In this document: piece by piece, positions 52,750 through 61,605 of the stretch
How positions within the stretch are numbered: the stretch's first letter is position 1
Layout of the letters: every line of letters starts with the position of its first letter
Assembly (NCBI RefSeq): GCF_001940165.2
Contig: NZ_CP135162.1
Span: 2,199,501 to 2,263,500, forward strand
Length of the DNA stretch: 64,000 nucleotides
Reading direction: 5' to 3'
Origin: Roseburia sp. 831b
GTDB taxonomy: Bacteria > Bacillota > Clostridia > Lachnospirales > Lachnospiraceae
The notes under the pieces: model-generated
What the model was told of the DNA's origin: nothing
Database searches by the model: none
What the model saw: only the letters and a program-made list of their open reading frames with translations
Made by a program: the position numbers and the translations under genes

Positions 52750-52812
52750 AAAATAGTCTTGACTTTGTGTCATTTGCCAGCAAAAAACTGTAAGCCAGCC
52801 TTTTGCCCCCGC
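52750..52812. repeat. Palindromic repeat family, half copy 3
   Basis: AATAGTCTTGACTTTGTGTC, ATTTGCCAGCAAAAAACTG and CCAGCCTTTTGCCCCC follow the same order as the half copy at 30640-30710. It lies in the 196-base gap between the binding-protein gene and the amidase gene. Downstream the leader shows a GCGTGAA/TTTCACGC hairpin near the binding-protein start. Confidence 0.6.
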
Positions 52813-52823
52813 ATCTGTTAAAT

Positions 52824-53720
52824 CTATAACTGTATTCCTATCTCTTTTAACCGCTCCAGCTCCACCGTCATGCGCGCCGCCTTTAACGGATCTACCACCT
52901 GGCTGATTTCCAGATTTGCATACAGACCGCAGAAGAAGCCTGCTTCATAGAAATCCATATTTCCCATGACAGCGACAAAATCGACTAATTTTTCCATGGC
53001 AAGCTGTAATGCTCCATCCGTTGTCTCTGACGTTGCAATGGAAGCAAGTTTTCCATCACAGCAGACAAACGGAATGTCGATGTGAAAATCTCTTCTGACG
53101 TTCACTTCAAGTTCAACTTCGCCGGATATCTCAAGTCCTGTGTAAAAGGATTCCCCATCACCCTGCACGGCATGCAAATCTCCCATGGAGAGAAGTCCGC
53201 CCTCGACCTGCACCGGAAGATACAGTGTCGCACCCTCGCAGATATAGCGGGTGTCCATGTTGCCACCGTGATTTCCCGGTATCATGGCAAGCGGCGTCCC
53301 TTCCGCCGGCGCAACTCCAATTACACCAATCATTGGATGAATCGGAAGTTCTTTTCCATCCCCAAAGGCAACCTTTCTGTTTTTCACCGGAAAAATCTTT
53401 GTCTTTGGTTCTTTGACAAGATGACCTAACAATCCCTCGCCCGGCACGCAGAGCGCAAAGCCTTCTTCTGCCACATCAATCCGATTGATTTTTATTTCCA
53501 GGACATCGCCCGGATGCACGTCTTCTAAGAAAACAGGTCCTGTGATGGGATTCATAATCGACATATCGACATTTTCAAGTACATCTGTCGTTTTTCTTAT
53601 CTGTCCATTGAACGCATCCTGCGTCTCAAACAGAAGATGCGCCGGAAGCGTTGCCCTTTCCACCGGTGTCTCCGCTTTATCAAATGCATACGCATGATGC
53701 TCTTTTCCTATTTTTGTCAT
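52824..53720 (-). CDS. Acetamidase/formamidase-family protein
   Basis: This 298-residue protein has motifs of the family: GPVFLEDVHPGDVLEIKINRIDV (about 57-79), HPMIGVIGVAPAEGTPLAMIPGNHGGNMDTRYICEGATLYLPVQVEGGLLSMGDLHAVQGDGE (about 127-190). Catalytic metal or acid residues HGGNMD, GDLHAVQGDGE are conserved. It hydrolyses simple amides to release ammonia in other organisms. It is the third to last catabolic gene of the cluster and lies upstream of the transporter genes. Confidence 0.93.
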   Translation of the reverse strand: MTKIGKEHHAYAFDKAETPVERATLPAHLLFETQDAFNGQIRKTTDVLENVDMSIMNPITGPVFLEDVHPGDVLEIKINRIDVAEEGFALCVPGEGLLGHLVKEPKTKIFPVKNRKVAFGDGKELPIHPMIGVIGVAPAEGTPLAMIPGNHGGNMDTRYICEGATLYLPVQVEGGLLSMGDLHAVQGDGESFYTGLEISGEVELEVNVRRDFHIDIPFVCCDGKLASIATSETTDGALQLAMEKLVDFVAVMGNMDFYEAGFFCGLYANLEISQVVDPLKAARMTVELERLKEIGIQL

Positions 53721-53773
53721 TTATATTCTACTCCTTTTTTCTTCTCCTGTCTGCGCAGGCATCCACATATTTC

Positions 53774-54607
53774 CTACTCTCTGACTAACGGAAATGTCAT
53801 ACAGTGAGGTCCGCCGCCCGCTTTTAAAATCTCGGTGATGTCAAGTTCCACGACCTCCATGCCATGCTGCTCTAGCTGGCGGTTCACTTTTGTATTCTGG
53901 CTTAAAGACATGACACGATGATTTCCGAGTGCCTGCAGGTTACATCCATGCCGGAAAATTGCTTCTTCCTCCACCTTGATTAATTCAATTTCGTGTGCTT
54001 TTAACCAGCCGCGGAACTCCTCCGGCAGCCCTTCTTCATAGGTGACCGCAAGATGGTCGTCCACCAGATTAAACATCATATCCAGATGCAGATATGCCGG
54101 ATTCGACGGCACTCCGATGACTTCATAGCCGAAAGGTGCTAACTGCTCTCTGATTTCTCTTACTCCTGTTTCGTTCGTGCGGTCCAACATTCCAACTGCA
54201 ATTGTTTTTTCATTTAAAAACATGAAGTCGCCGCCCTCAAAAAGTCCTTCTTTCACTTCCGCAATCTTTGGCACTCCAAGCTCTGCCATTTTTGCTTCAT
54301 AATCGGTATGTTCTTTGTAGCGCAGTGGCAGCCGGAAATTGCCAAGAATATAACCTTCTTTCACACATCCACCGAAATCTCTTGCGAAAACACCGTTTGG
54401 TCTTCCCGCATCTGCCGGAAGAATCTCGACTTCCACTCCGTTCTCGCGGTAAGCCTTCACGAATGCCTCGTGCTCTGCCATCATTTTTTCGACATTTAAC
54501 TCATAGTCCCATTTTTTTGCAATCTCGTTGATTTTTGCTGCTTTTAAATAATAAGGTGTGGAAATTAAAACTTTCTTTAACACACCTGTTCCATTCTTTA
54601 CATACAT
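53774..54607 (-). CDS. Dimethylargininase/amidinotransferase-family enzyme
   Basis: This 277-residue protein has a pentein fold with guanidine-modifying residues: FARDFGGCV (about 71), LFEGGDFMFL, the catalytic His region YLHLDMMFNLVDD and Cys269 in GGGPHCMTFPLV near the C-terminus. It probably hydrolyses an arginine-like or guanidino compound to an ureido product plus ammonia or amine. The exact substrate is not determined, as DDAH, arginine deiminase and N-succinylarginine dihydrolase-like enzymes share these motifs. It is in the same operon as an amidase and a RocB-like hydrolase. Confidence 0.9.
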   Translation of the reverse strand: MYVKNGTGVLKKVLISTPYYLKAAKINEIAKKWDYELNVEKMMAEHEAFVKAYRENGVEVEILPADAGRPNGVFARDFGGCVKEGYILGNFRLPLRYKEHTDYEAKMAELGVPKIAEVKEGLFEGGDFMFLNEKTIAVGMLDRTNETGVREIREQLAPFGYEVIGVPSNPAYLHLDMMFNLVDDHLAVTYEEGLPEEFRGWLKAHEIELIKVEEEAIFRHGCNLQALGNHRVMSLSQNTKVNRQLEQHGMEVVELDITEILKAGGGPHCMTFPLVRE

Positions 54608-54662
54608 CTCTCGTTCCTCCTGTATTCAAAATATGCTTCTGCATTGACCACCTGACGACTTG

Positions 54663-56288
54663 TTACTTTAAAAACTCATCCACTGCCTCAATAATCAGCT
54701 CCGGCAGCACCTCAAACGAATACGGCAGATAGAGCCGCTCCGTCCACTTGTGTGCATCTTTTCCATATACCCCGAAATTGACCGCCGGAATGTTTAATCT
54801 CTTTATCTTTTTCAGCGGAATCGGATACAAGGTATCGTATGCCGGGAAATTTTTCATCAGGCACTCGATAGATGCTTCGTCGTCATCAATCTTTAAATAA
54901 CTGCTGTCGGATAGACTTGGAAAAAACTGTTTCACCTCGTAAGTCTCCCCGGTCTTTTCGCCTACACGCTCCGCAAGCTTCACAAGGTGCTCCTTCAGCG
55001 CCCACTCTTTTTCATCCTCTTTTTTCAATGTGTTGTGCGGGCAGTATGGCGGGGCAAAATAGAGCACGACAACCGGCTGTTTGAACCCGATTTTATTTAA
55101 AAGATGACGAATCAGCGCAATCCCTATCTCACGCTGGTCTGTCCCCTTTTCCACTTCTGTTTCCAGAATATGCTGCAATTCCCCATCCGCTTTTGCATGT
55201 GCAAGCAATTCTTCGTACGTCATAATCTTCGGCTCATAATCGACATCCTGATAAAGGTCGCCGGAACACGCACAATACCTGCGGTCCTGCTCTTTTCTAT
55301 ATTTCTCTGTCTCCGAAAAAGCCTCCGCAGCCGCCTTTTTCAACGCTTTCACAATCTCCTCCACGGAACGATTGTGCACAAACAAATTGAAATAAACCAA
55401 TGCGTCATATGCGGTCTGCACATTGTATGCCGTCTTTAGGTCTTTCATTTTCAAAACACTCGGCGGCAGCGTGCTCTCTCCCTCGTAGCAGTCACAAAAT
55501 TCCGTATTCAGGCTGATTTTTCGAACCAGTTCTGCGGCAAGATAAGAGGCGTCAAAGCCTTCGAAACACTGCCCCACATGCGTCTCTTTTCCCTGAATAT
55601 AAAAGCACGGAAGCAATTTTCCAACCGCACCGGCATAGATGTAACGCTTCGTGTCACCCTCATACAATGGACAAATGTAGTCATTATTGATTGCCAGTTC
55701 ATAGGAGAATCCCTGCTCCTCCTGCAGCTGCTCTAACACCTCAAGTCCATGAACGATTCCGGTATGCAGGTTCTCCTCCACCGGATTTGCGGAAAAAAGT
55801 AGATTTCCCTTTAACGCATCCGCGTGCTCTGAAAAATAGTTCATCAGCACGGCAAAAACAGCCACGCCGCTTTTCATATCGCAGGCACCACGTCCCACCA
55901 TCCAGTCCCCGGTTTCTAAATCCGCGCGCACCGTCTCCGGCAAATCAAGCTTTTTCATCTCCTCCAGCAATTTATCCGGTGAAAAAGCATACGGCTCTAA
56001 CACACCAAAATCATCCACGCCGACCGTATCGATATGTCCGTGAAAAAGCAGCGTCCTTCCATTACTTTTCCCGCCCTTGATATAGGCAAACACATTTTTT
56101 CGATGCAGCGCATCTCCCTTTAATTCCTGTAGGAAAACCTGCTTTGGGTGTTCCTTAAAATACGGAATTTTCCTAAAATAGGATTCTAATTTTTCCGCCA
56201 CTTTCCGCTCGCCAACCGAACCATTTACACTTGAAATCTCTACCAGTTCTTTGGTAAGCCGTTCCATTTCCGTCCGAAATTCTTTCAT
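54663..56288 (-). CDS. M20-family hydrolase (RocB-like)
   Basis: This protein of about 541 residues has a di-zinc site: LLFHGHIDTVG (H about 85, D about 87), then DWMVGRGACDMKSGVA with the bridging Asp, and Glu in NPVEENLH. The long insert and overall length of about 540 match RocB-like M20 proteins linked to arginine use. The real reaction is not proven; it may remove an acyl or peptide group from an amino acid. Start ATG 56288 has AAGGGG. Confidence 0.85.
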   Translation of the reverse strand: MKEFRTEMERLTKELVEISSVNGSVGERKVAEKLESYFRKIPYFKEHPKQVFLQELKGDALHRKNVFAYIKGGKSNGRTLLFHGHIDTVGVDDFGVLEPYAFSPDKLLEEMKKLDLPETVRADLETGDWMVGRGACDMKSGVAVFAVLMNYFSEHADALKGNLLFSANPVEENLHTGIVHGLEVLEQLQEEQGFSYELAINNDYICPLYEGDTKRYIYAGAVGKLLPCFYIQGKETHVGQCFEGFDASYLAAELVRKISLNTEFCDCYEGESTLPPSVLKMKDLKTAYNVQTAYDALVYFNLFVHNRSVEEIVKALKKAAAEAFSETEKYRKEQDRRYCACSGDLYQDVDYEPKIMTYEELLAHAKADGELQHILETEVEKGTDQREIGIALIRHLLNKIGFKQPVVVLYFAPPYCPHNTLKKEDEKEWALKEHLVKLAERVGEKTGETYEVKQFFPSLSDSSYLKIDDDEASIECLMKNFPAYDTLYPIPLKKIKRLNIPAVNFGVYGKDAHKWTERLYLPYSFEVLPELIIEAVDEFLK

Positions 56289-56314
56289 ACGATTCCCCTT
56301 TCCTTTTCTTGCAA

Positions 56315-57316
56315 TCACAGATGAATCTCTTTTTCATTCGCAATCCAGTTCACTTTGTCGTATTCTTTTTTACAAAAATGAATCAGGTTCTCGCAGGAAA
56401 TCCGCTGTAACTCCCTCATGGATGTATCCGAGTAAAATGCCGCATGTGGCGTAAGCACAACGTTTTCCCGATGCGCAAGCGGATGATGTCCGATGTCCGG
56501 ATTCTCTGTTTCTAACACGTCAAGCCCGGCTGCCCGAACCTGCCCGCTTTCTAGTGCCTCCGCAAGCGCCGTCTCATCCACACAGCTTCCTCTTCCTGCA
56601 TTGATAAAAACAGGATGTTTTTCCATCCGGGCAAATTCTTTTCTGGAAAAATAGTGTCCGTTTTCCGTCGTCTGGTTCATGTGATTCGTGATGACATCCG
56701 CCTGCTGCAGTGCTTCCTCTTTTTCCACCAGCGAAACGCCTGCTGCCTGCGCCACTTCCTTTGGCAGATACGGGTCAACCGCTAAAATCTTCATCCCAAA
56801 CGCCTGCGCGCGCTTTGCGACCGCCTGTCCGATTCTGCCGAATCCAAAAATCGCAAGCGTCTGTCCCTCGATTCTTCTTAAACCGGTCACGTCCAAATAG
56901 TTCCAGCTTTTTTTCTGCTCTATCGCATGTTCGTAGGCACGGATTCCACGCTGCAGGCAAAGCATCAACGCCATCGTATGCTCTGCAACTTCCTGTGTAC
57001 AGTATTCACGGATAGGGCATACGGCAATGTTTTTCTCATTTGCTTTTTTCAAATCGATGGTGCCGTAACCGGTTGCATTTACCACAATAAGCTTTAACTT
57101 TTCTGCGGATGCAAGCACTTCCGCCGTCACCGGCAAAAACGCGGTCAGAAGAACCTCCGCTTCACGCAGTTTTTCCATGAACTCTTTCTGATTCCGGTAA
57201 GAATACACTTCCACCTTATACTCCCCACCTAACGATTCACGTAGTTTTTTCTTTTCCCATTCCAAATCGCGTTTCAATTCTTCCGGGTAATCGCTGATTA
57301 AAATGACATGTTCCAT
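56315..57316 (-). CDS. D-isomer-specific 2-hydroxyacid dehydrogenase
   Basis: This 333-residue protein has an NAD(P) Rossmann motif GFGRIGQAVAKRAQAFG (about 151-167) followed by AVDPY. Catalytic residues are visible: Arg in INAGRGSCVDE, Glu in LETENPDIGHHPLA and His in LTPHAAFYSD. It reduces a 2-ketoacid or oxidises a 2-hydroxyacid. It follows the aminotransferase by 13 bases, so it may act on the keto acid made by that enzyme. Confidence 0.93.
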   Translation of the reverse strand: MEHVILISDYPEELKRDLEWEKKKLRESLGGEYKVEVYSYRNQKEFMEKLREAEVLLTAFLPVTAEVLASAEKLKLIVVNATGYGTIDLKKANEKNIAVCPIREYCTQEVAEHTMALMLCLQRGIRAYEHAIEQKKSWNYLDVTGLRRIEGQTLAIFGFGRIGQAVAKRAQAFGMKILAVDPYLPKEVAQAAGVSLVEKEEALQQADVITNHMNQTTENGHYFSRKEFARMEKHPVFINAGRGSCVDETALAEALESGQVRAAGLDVLETENPDIGHHPLAHRENVVLTPHAAFYSDTSMRELQRISCENLIHFCKKEYDKVNWIANEKEIHL

Positions 57317-57328
57317 TTTCTTTCCCTT

Positions 57329-58399
57329 CTATGCCGCAAGCTTTTGCAAAATCTCTCTGGTTGCTTCCACAACCGCCTCCATCTCTTCCCTGGTTCCAAT
57401 CGTGATGCGCAGGAAATTGTCGATTCGCGGCGCATCATAATAGCGCGCTAAGATGCCGTGCTCTCTTAGCTTCTGGTTATATTCTTTTGCATACATCGAT
57501 GGATTGGTCACAAAAATAAAATTCGTGTGCGACTCTAATACCTGAAAACCTAATTTTCTTAGTTCTTCACTTAAAAATTCTCTGTTTGCAATAATCTCTT
57601 TTGCACACTTTTCATAATAAGCACTGTCTTTCACTGCCGCCGTTCCGATGGCAAGGGAAATATCGCTCATATTAAACGGATTAAAGGAAAACTTGATGCC
57701 GTTCAAATCATCAATCAGGCTCTTGTCTGCAACGCAGTAGCCGATGTGCGCGCCCGCAAGATTTTTGGATTTTGACATCGTATGAACTACAATCAGATTT
57801 TTATATTTGTGAATCAGTGGAATACACGTCTCATTGCCATAATCCACATACGCCTCATCAATCAGTACAAGGCGGTCCGGGTCCGATGCCGCCATACGCT
57901 CAATCTCTGAAATTGGCAGCACATAGCCGGTCGGCGCATTGGGATTCGCTAAAATAATATGGCGTCCGCTCTCGATAAAGGCATCCACATCCACCGTAAA
58001 ATCCTCTTTCAACGGAATTGCCTTCCCGTCAATCGCAAAGGATTTTGCAAATCCCTCATAGAATCCATAGGTAATATCCGGGTAGGCAATCTTGGCCGTC
58101 TCATCAAAAAATGCAAGAAAAATCATACCAAGCACTTCATCGGAGCCGTTTCCCACAAAAACCTCCTCCATCTTCACCTGATATTTTTCCGCCACCGCAA
58201 GACGGAGTTCCTTCGCATCCGGGTCTGCATAAAAACCAAGACGCTCCATGCGCTCACTTTTCAAGACCTCTAACACTTTCGGTGATGGCTTCATCGAAGT
58301 CTCATTTGCATTTAACTTGATATATTTCCGGTCCTTTGGCTGTTCCCCTGGAACGTATTTCTCTAAATTCTCGTATCGCTTACATAAAAATCTGCTCAT
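57329..58399 (-). CDS. HisC-like PLP aminotransferase
   Basis: This protein of about 356 residues is a class I/II fold enzyme: KLNANETSMKPSPKVLEVL, GNGSDEVLGMIFLAF, ANPNAPTGYVLP, DEAYVDYGN, and the PLP-binding Lys in HTMSKSKNLAGAHIGY. It most closely resembles histidinol-phosphate aminotransferase, but no other his genes are near, so it may act on another amino acid in the catabolic cluster. ATG 58399 has GGAG nine bases upstream. It is the first gene of the minus-strand operon. Confidence 0.9.
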   Translation of the reverse strand: MSRFLCKRYENLEKYVPGEQPKDRKYIKLNANETSMKPSPKVLEVLKSERMERLGFYADPDAKELRLAVAEKYQVKMEEVFVGNGSDEVLGMIFLAFFDETAKIAYPDITYGFYEGFAKSFAIDGKAIPLKEDFTVDVDAFIESGRHIILANPNAPTGYVLPISEIERMAASDPDRLVLIDEAYVDYGNETCIPLIHKYKNLIVVHTMSKSKNLAGAHIGYCVADKSLIDDLNGIKFSFNPFNMSDISLAIGTAAVKDSAYYEKCAKEIIANREFLSEELRKLGFQVLESHTNFIFVTNPSMYAKEYNQKLREHGILARYYDAPRIDNFLRITIGTREEMEAVVEATREILQKLAA

Positions 58400-58452
58400 C
58401 TTTTCTGCTCCAATTCTTTTCATTCATAACGTTGATGTTTTTGTTATATGGG

Positions 58453-58651
58453 TTCGGGTGTCAAAAGATAGTTCATAACTTAGGGGGTGACAAATTACAC
58501 AAGGCCAAGACTATTTTGTGACTTTGGGAGAATATTAATCTTGTTCAGGCATGCTAAGACTTTTCTTATATTCGTACAACGGAACAAAATGGGCCTGGCT
58601 TTGTGCAATTTGTCAATCCATAAACGATAAGCTATCTTTTGACACCCGAAC
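58453..58651. repeat. Imperfect palindromic repeat, full copy 4
   Basis: Outer ends are TTCGGGTGTCAAAAGATAG (58453-58471) and its exact complement apart from a few bases (about 58633-58651). The arms of about 95 bases meet near AGGCATGCTAAG with almost no loop. The arms are related to those of copy 1 at 22383-22692. It sits upstream of the HisC-like gene and of the PucR gene. Confidence 0.75.
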
Positions 58652-58662
58652 TCTATATAACG

Positions 58663-58703
58663 AAAAAAGGTGCCGAAACGATTTTCATCGTCTCAGCACC
58701 TTC
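58663..58703 (-). terminator. Minus-strand terminator upstream of the catabolic operon
   Basis: AAGGTGC..ACGAT/ATCGT..GCACCTT hairpin on the minus strand is followed by TTTTTT. It would stop transcription coming from the PucR/thiC side before the palindromic repeat. Both full copies of the repeat have such a terminator directly beside their right end. Confidence 0.65.
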
Positions 58704-58840
58704 GCTTTCATGCTATCGAGTATATTCCCGAATCTATTCTTTTTCAATCTAATTTTTATTTACTTTTCTACAATAAAATGATAGTATTTTTATAAAATTC
58801 ACAAAAATATTGTATGAAAGTAGAGAAAAAGGAGTGTCCT

Positions 58841-60016
58841 ATGGTATCGGTTGCAGAATTGTTAGAGTTGACCTTGTTTGATGATTTTGAATTGGTGAGT
58901 GGCAAAAATGGTTTACATAATGATGTCAATACAGTTGCAATTTTAGAATATGAAAGCTACCAGAAAAATTATGATGTGTTCAGTCCGGGAGATTTCATCC
59001 TGACCTCACTCTTTTTTGCAAAAGACAATCCTGACCTCATCACCGAAGCACTGCTTGCCCTGATGCAAAAACCGGTCTCTGCGATTGCCGTCAAAACCAT
59101 GTTTTTCCATGAGCTGCCGCAGCCTGTTCTCGATGCTGCCGAGCGCCTTAACATTCCGATTTTCTTTTTTCATAAGGCATACATGGAAGATTTGATTATC
59201 AGCGCCAACGAACTTTTAAAATCAAAACTGCAATATCTTATTTTCGAGGAAAAAGTAACCGCACTGATTGAGACAAGCCCAACTGCACACACCGTGACTG
59301 CTGCCGCCAGAGAAATCAACTATCACTTTCTGCCGTACGTCACGGCGGTCTACCTAACTCCGAAAAAGCTGAGTTCCCGCAATTCGATTTCAAATTACTT
59401 CAACCGTCTTAACTACAAACGTTATCGTTCCAAATCATTTCCGAGACAGTATTCCTATGTCAAATACCGTCAGGGCATGCTTCTGCTTTTATCCTTCGGG
59501 GAATCCATGTCTTTTTCAAAAGAGACACTTCTAGACATTATCGAGGAACAGCTTGCACTCGTGGACGTCTCCCCGGCGGACTTTTTCATCGGCATCGCCG
59601 ACTCGCTTCATCCGCTTGCACAGTTAAACATTGCCATCTCGCAGGCTTTGACCGCGAACCGTATCTGCCAGCTTCAGAAAAGCGGCGTCCTTCTCTTTTC
59701 CGAAAGCGGCATTTACCGGCTCGTCACGCCACTGCTTTTTGATGCAGCCTTTTTAGAGGATTATCAGGAAAAAATTGCCATTCTCTCGCACTATGATGAA
59801 AAATACACCTCAAACCTGCTCCAGACCTTAGCAGACTTCGTCTCCTGCAACGGTGAAATTGCTGCCACCGCCGCAAAAATTTATCAGCACCCGAATACCG
59901 TGCGCTACCGGCTCAAAAAAATAAGTTCTCTCTGGTCGATTGACCAGGAGAACTTATATAACTACGCTTTTTCATATATGCATGCCTACGAGCTGCTTAC
60001 GCATACTAATATCTGA
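58841..60016 (+). CDS. PucR-family transcriptional regulator
   Basis: This protein of about 391 residues starts at ATG 58841 behind AAGGAG; an ATG at 58814 is less well placed. The N-terminal PucR sensor domain (about 1-125, VSVAELLELTLFDDFELVSGKNG, GDFILTSLFFAKDN) is followed by a GGDEF-like fold and the C-terminal HTH_30: AAKIYQHPNTVRYRLKKISSLW. PucR proteins sense purine or amide catabolism. It is divergent from the catabolic operon and probably controls it. Confidence 0.9.
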   Translation: MVSVAELLELTLFDDFELVSGKNGLHNDVNTVAILEYESYQKNYDVFSPGDFILTSLFFAKDNPDLITEALLALMQKPVSAIAVKTMFFHELPQPVLDAAERLNIPIFFFHKAYMEDLIISANELLKSKLQYLIFEEKVTALIETSPTAHTVTAAAREINYHFLPYVTAVYLTPKKLSSRNSISNYFNRLNYKRYRSKSFPRQYSYVKYRQGMLLLLSFGESMSFSKETLLDIIEEQLALVDVSPADFFIGIADSLHPLAQLNIAISQALTANRICQLQKSGVLLFSESGIYRLVTPLLFDAAFLEDYQEKIAILSHYDEKYTSNLLQTLADFVSCNGEIAATAAKIYQHPNTVRYRLKKISSLWSIDQENLYNYAFSYMHAYELLTHTNI

Positions 60017-60018
60017 TT

Positions 60019-61326
60019 TTATTCATCAAAAATAGAAACAATTTCTCCGTCTAAGATGCGGTTCATGTTCTTCACGGCACAGAAGTTACCGCACATACTG
60101 CAGGTGTCTTCTTTTTCCGGCTTGGATTCTGCACGGTAACGGCGTGCTTTTTCCGGGTCGATTGCAACGTCGAACATTGCTTCCCAGTCTAATTTCTTTC
60201 TTGCCACATCCATCTTGTGATCCCAGTCCATCGCTCCCGGAAGTCCTTTTGCGATGTCTGCTGCATGAGCTGCAATACGGGTTGCAATGATTCCTTCTTT
60301 TACATCATCAACATCCGGAAGACGTAAATGCTCTGCCGGTGTCACATAGCATAAGAAAGATGCGCCGCTCATCGCTGCGATTGCTCCACCGATTGCAGAT
60401 GTAATGTGGTCGTATCCAGGCGCAATATCGGTTACGATAGGTCCTAGCACATAGAATGGTGCGCCGTGGCAAAGTGTTTTCTGAATCTCCATATTCGCTG
60501 CAATCTGATTCATCGGCATATGTCCCGGTCCTTCAATCATAACCTGAACGTCTTTTTCCCATGCACGTTTGGTCAGCTCACCTAAGGTGATTAATTCCTC
60601 AATCTGGGAAGCATCTGTTGCATCCTCTAAACATCCCGGACGACAGGCATCTCCAAGACTTAATGTCACGTCATACTCACGGCAGATGTCTAAGATTTCA
60701 TCGAAATGCTCATAGAATGGATTTTCCTCACCGGTCATCTCCATCCATGCAAAAATGATGGAACCTCCACGGGAAACAATGTTCATCAGACGTTTATTTT
60801 TCTTGAATTTCTTTGCTGTTTCTTTGTTGATTCCGCAGTGAATCGTCATGAAATCCACACCGTCTTCTGCGTGCATTCTTACGATATCAAGCCACTCCTG
60901 TGATGTAATTTTGCCAAGTGCCTTGTGATAGTAAACAACTGCGTCATAGATTGGAACCGTTCCAATCATCGCCGGGCACTGCTCTGTCAGCATGCGGCGG
61001 AATTTTCTGGTATCACCATAGGAACTTAAGTCCATGATAGCCTCTGCTCCCATGTCAACCGCGTTTTTCACCTTTTCCATCTCCATGTCAAGGTCTTTCA
61101 TATCTCTGGATGTACCAAGGTTTACATTTATCTTTGTAGTCAATGCAGAACCTACTCCGCTCGGAGAAATTGCTTTATGTACTTTATTGCAAGGAATAAT
61201 TGCCTTTCCTTCCGCAATCAAACCACGTAATTTTTCCACATCCATATGTTCTTTTTCTGCAACCTGCTGCATTTCCGGCGTTACAATGCCCTGTCTGGCA
61301 GCATCCATCTGTGTTGTGTAACTCAT
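60019..61326 (-). CDS. thiC: Phosphomethylpyrimidine synthase
   Basis: This 435-residue radical-SAM enzyme converts AIR to HMP phosphate. The C-terminal iron-sulfur motif [11 protein letters not shown] (CX2CX4C) is intact. Other family segments are [54 protein letters not shown] and [14 protein letters not shown] 61326 has GAGGAA upstream; a much earlier start (61434) would enter the riboswitch. It is convergent with the PucR gene, with the stops 2 bases apart. Confidence 0.97.
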   Translation of the reverse strand: MSYTTQMDAARQGIVTPEMQQVAEKEHMDVEKLRGLIAEGKAIIPCNKVHKAISPSGVGSALTTKINVNLGTSRDMKDLDMEMEKVKNAVDMGAEAIMDLSSYGDTRKFRRMLTEQCPAMIGTVPIYDAVVYYHKALGKITSQEWLDIVRMHAEDGVDFMTIHCGINKETAKKFKKNKRLMNIVSRGGSIIFAWMEMTGEENPFYEHFDEILDICREYDVTLSLGDACRPGCLEDATDASQIEELITLGELTKRAWEKDVQVMIEGPGHMPMNQIAANMEIQKTLCHGAPFYVLGPIVTDIAPGYDHITSAIGGAIAAMSGASFLCYVTPAEHLRLPDVDDVKEGIIATRIAAHAADIAKGLPGAMDWDHKMDVARKKLDWEAMFDVAIDPEKARRYRAESKPEKEDTCSMCGNFCAVKNMNRILDGEIVSIFDE

Positions 61327-61356
61327 TCTTTTTCCTCTTTTCTGTTTTCTAACAAC

Positions 61357-61390
61357 GCAAAAACGGAGGACACCAAATGGTATCCTCCGC
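61357..61390 (-). terminator. Riboswitch-controlled terminator of thiC
   Basis: GCGGAGGATACC pairs with GGTGTCCTCCGT on the minus strand, followed by TTTTTGCG. It lies between the aptamer and the thiC start. Confidence 0.85.
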
Positions 61391-61410
61391 ATTATAAGCA
61401 TTCTCTTCTT

Positions 61411-61495
61411 ACTTCCTACGATGGCATTATCCATATCAGGTGTAAGGGTCGAAGTTCGATTACTTCCTCTCAGCCTGCATGAACAAGCTCCCCCG
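61411..61495 (-). promoter_or_regulatory. TPP riboswitch (thiC)
   Basis: On the minus strand, ACGGGGGAGC, GGCTGAGAGG, CACCTGATATGG and ATAATGCCATCGTAGGAAG are the conserved THI-box blocks. TPP should favour the terminator at 61357-61390. Confidence 0.95.
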
Positions 61496-61605
61496 TATTT
61501 ATTCTTTTTATGCTGATTATCAGCTAGATTATTATAACGAATTTTTTTCCATTTTGCAAGCCTTTCGCACTATTACTCCACACGCTGTTTTTGCACTGTA
61601 AACTG

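Noticed and set aside
57329..58399. Histidine biosynthesis gene hisC
   Set aside because: The protein looks HisC-like, but no other his gene is nearby and it starts a catabolic operon, so the symbol was withheld.
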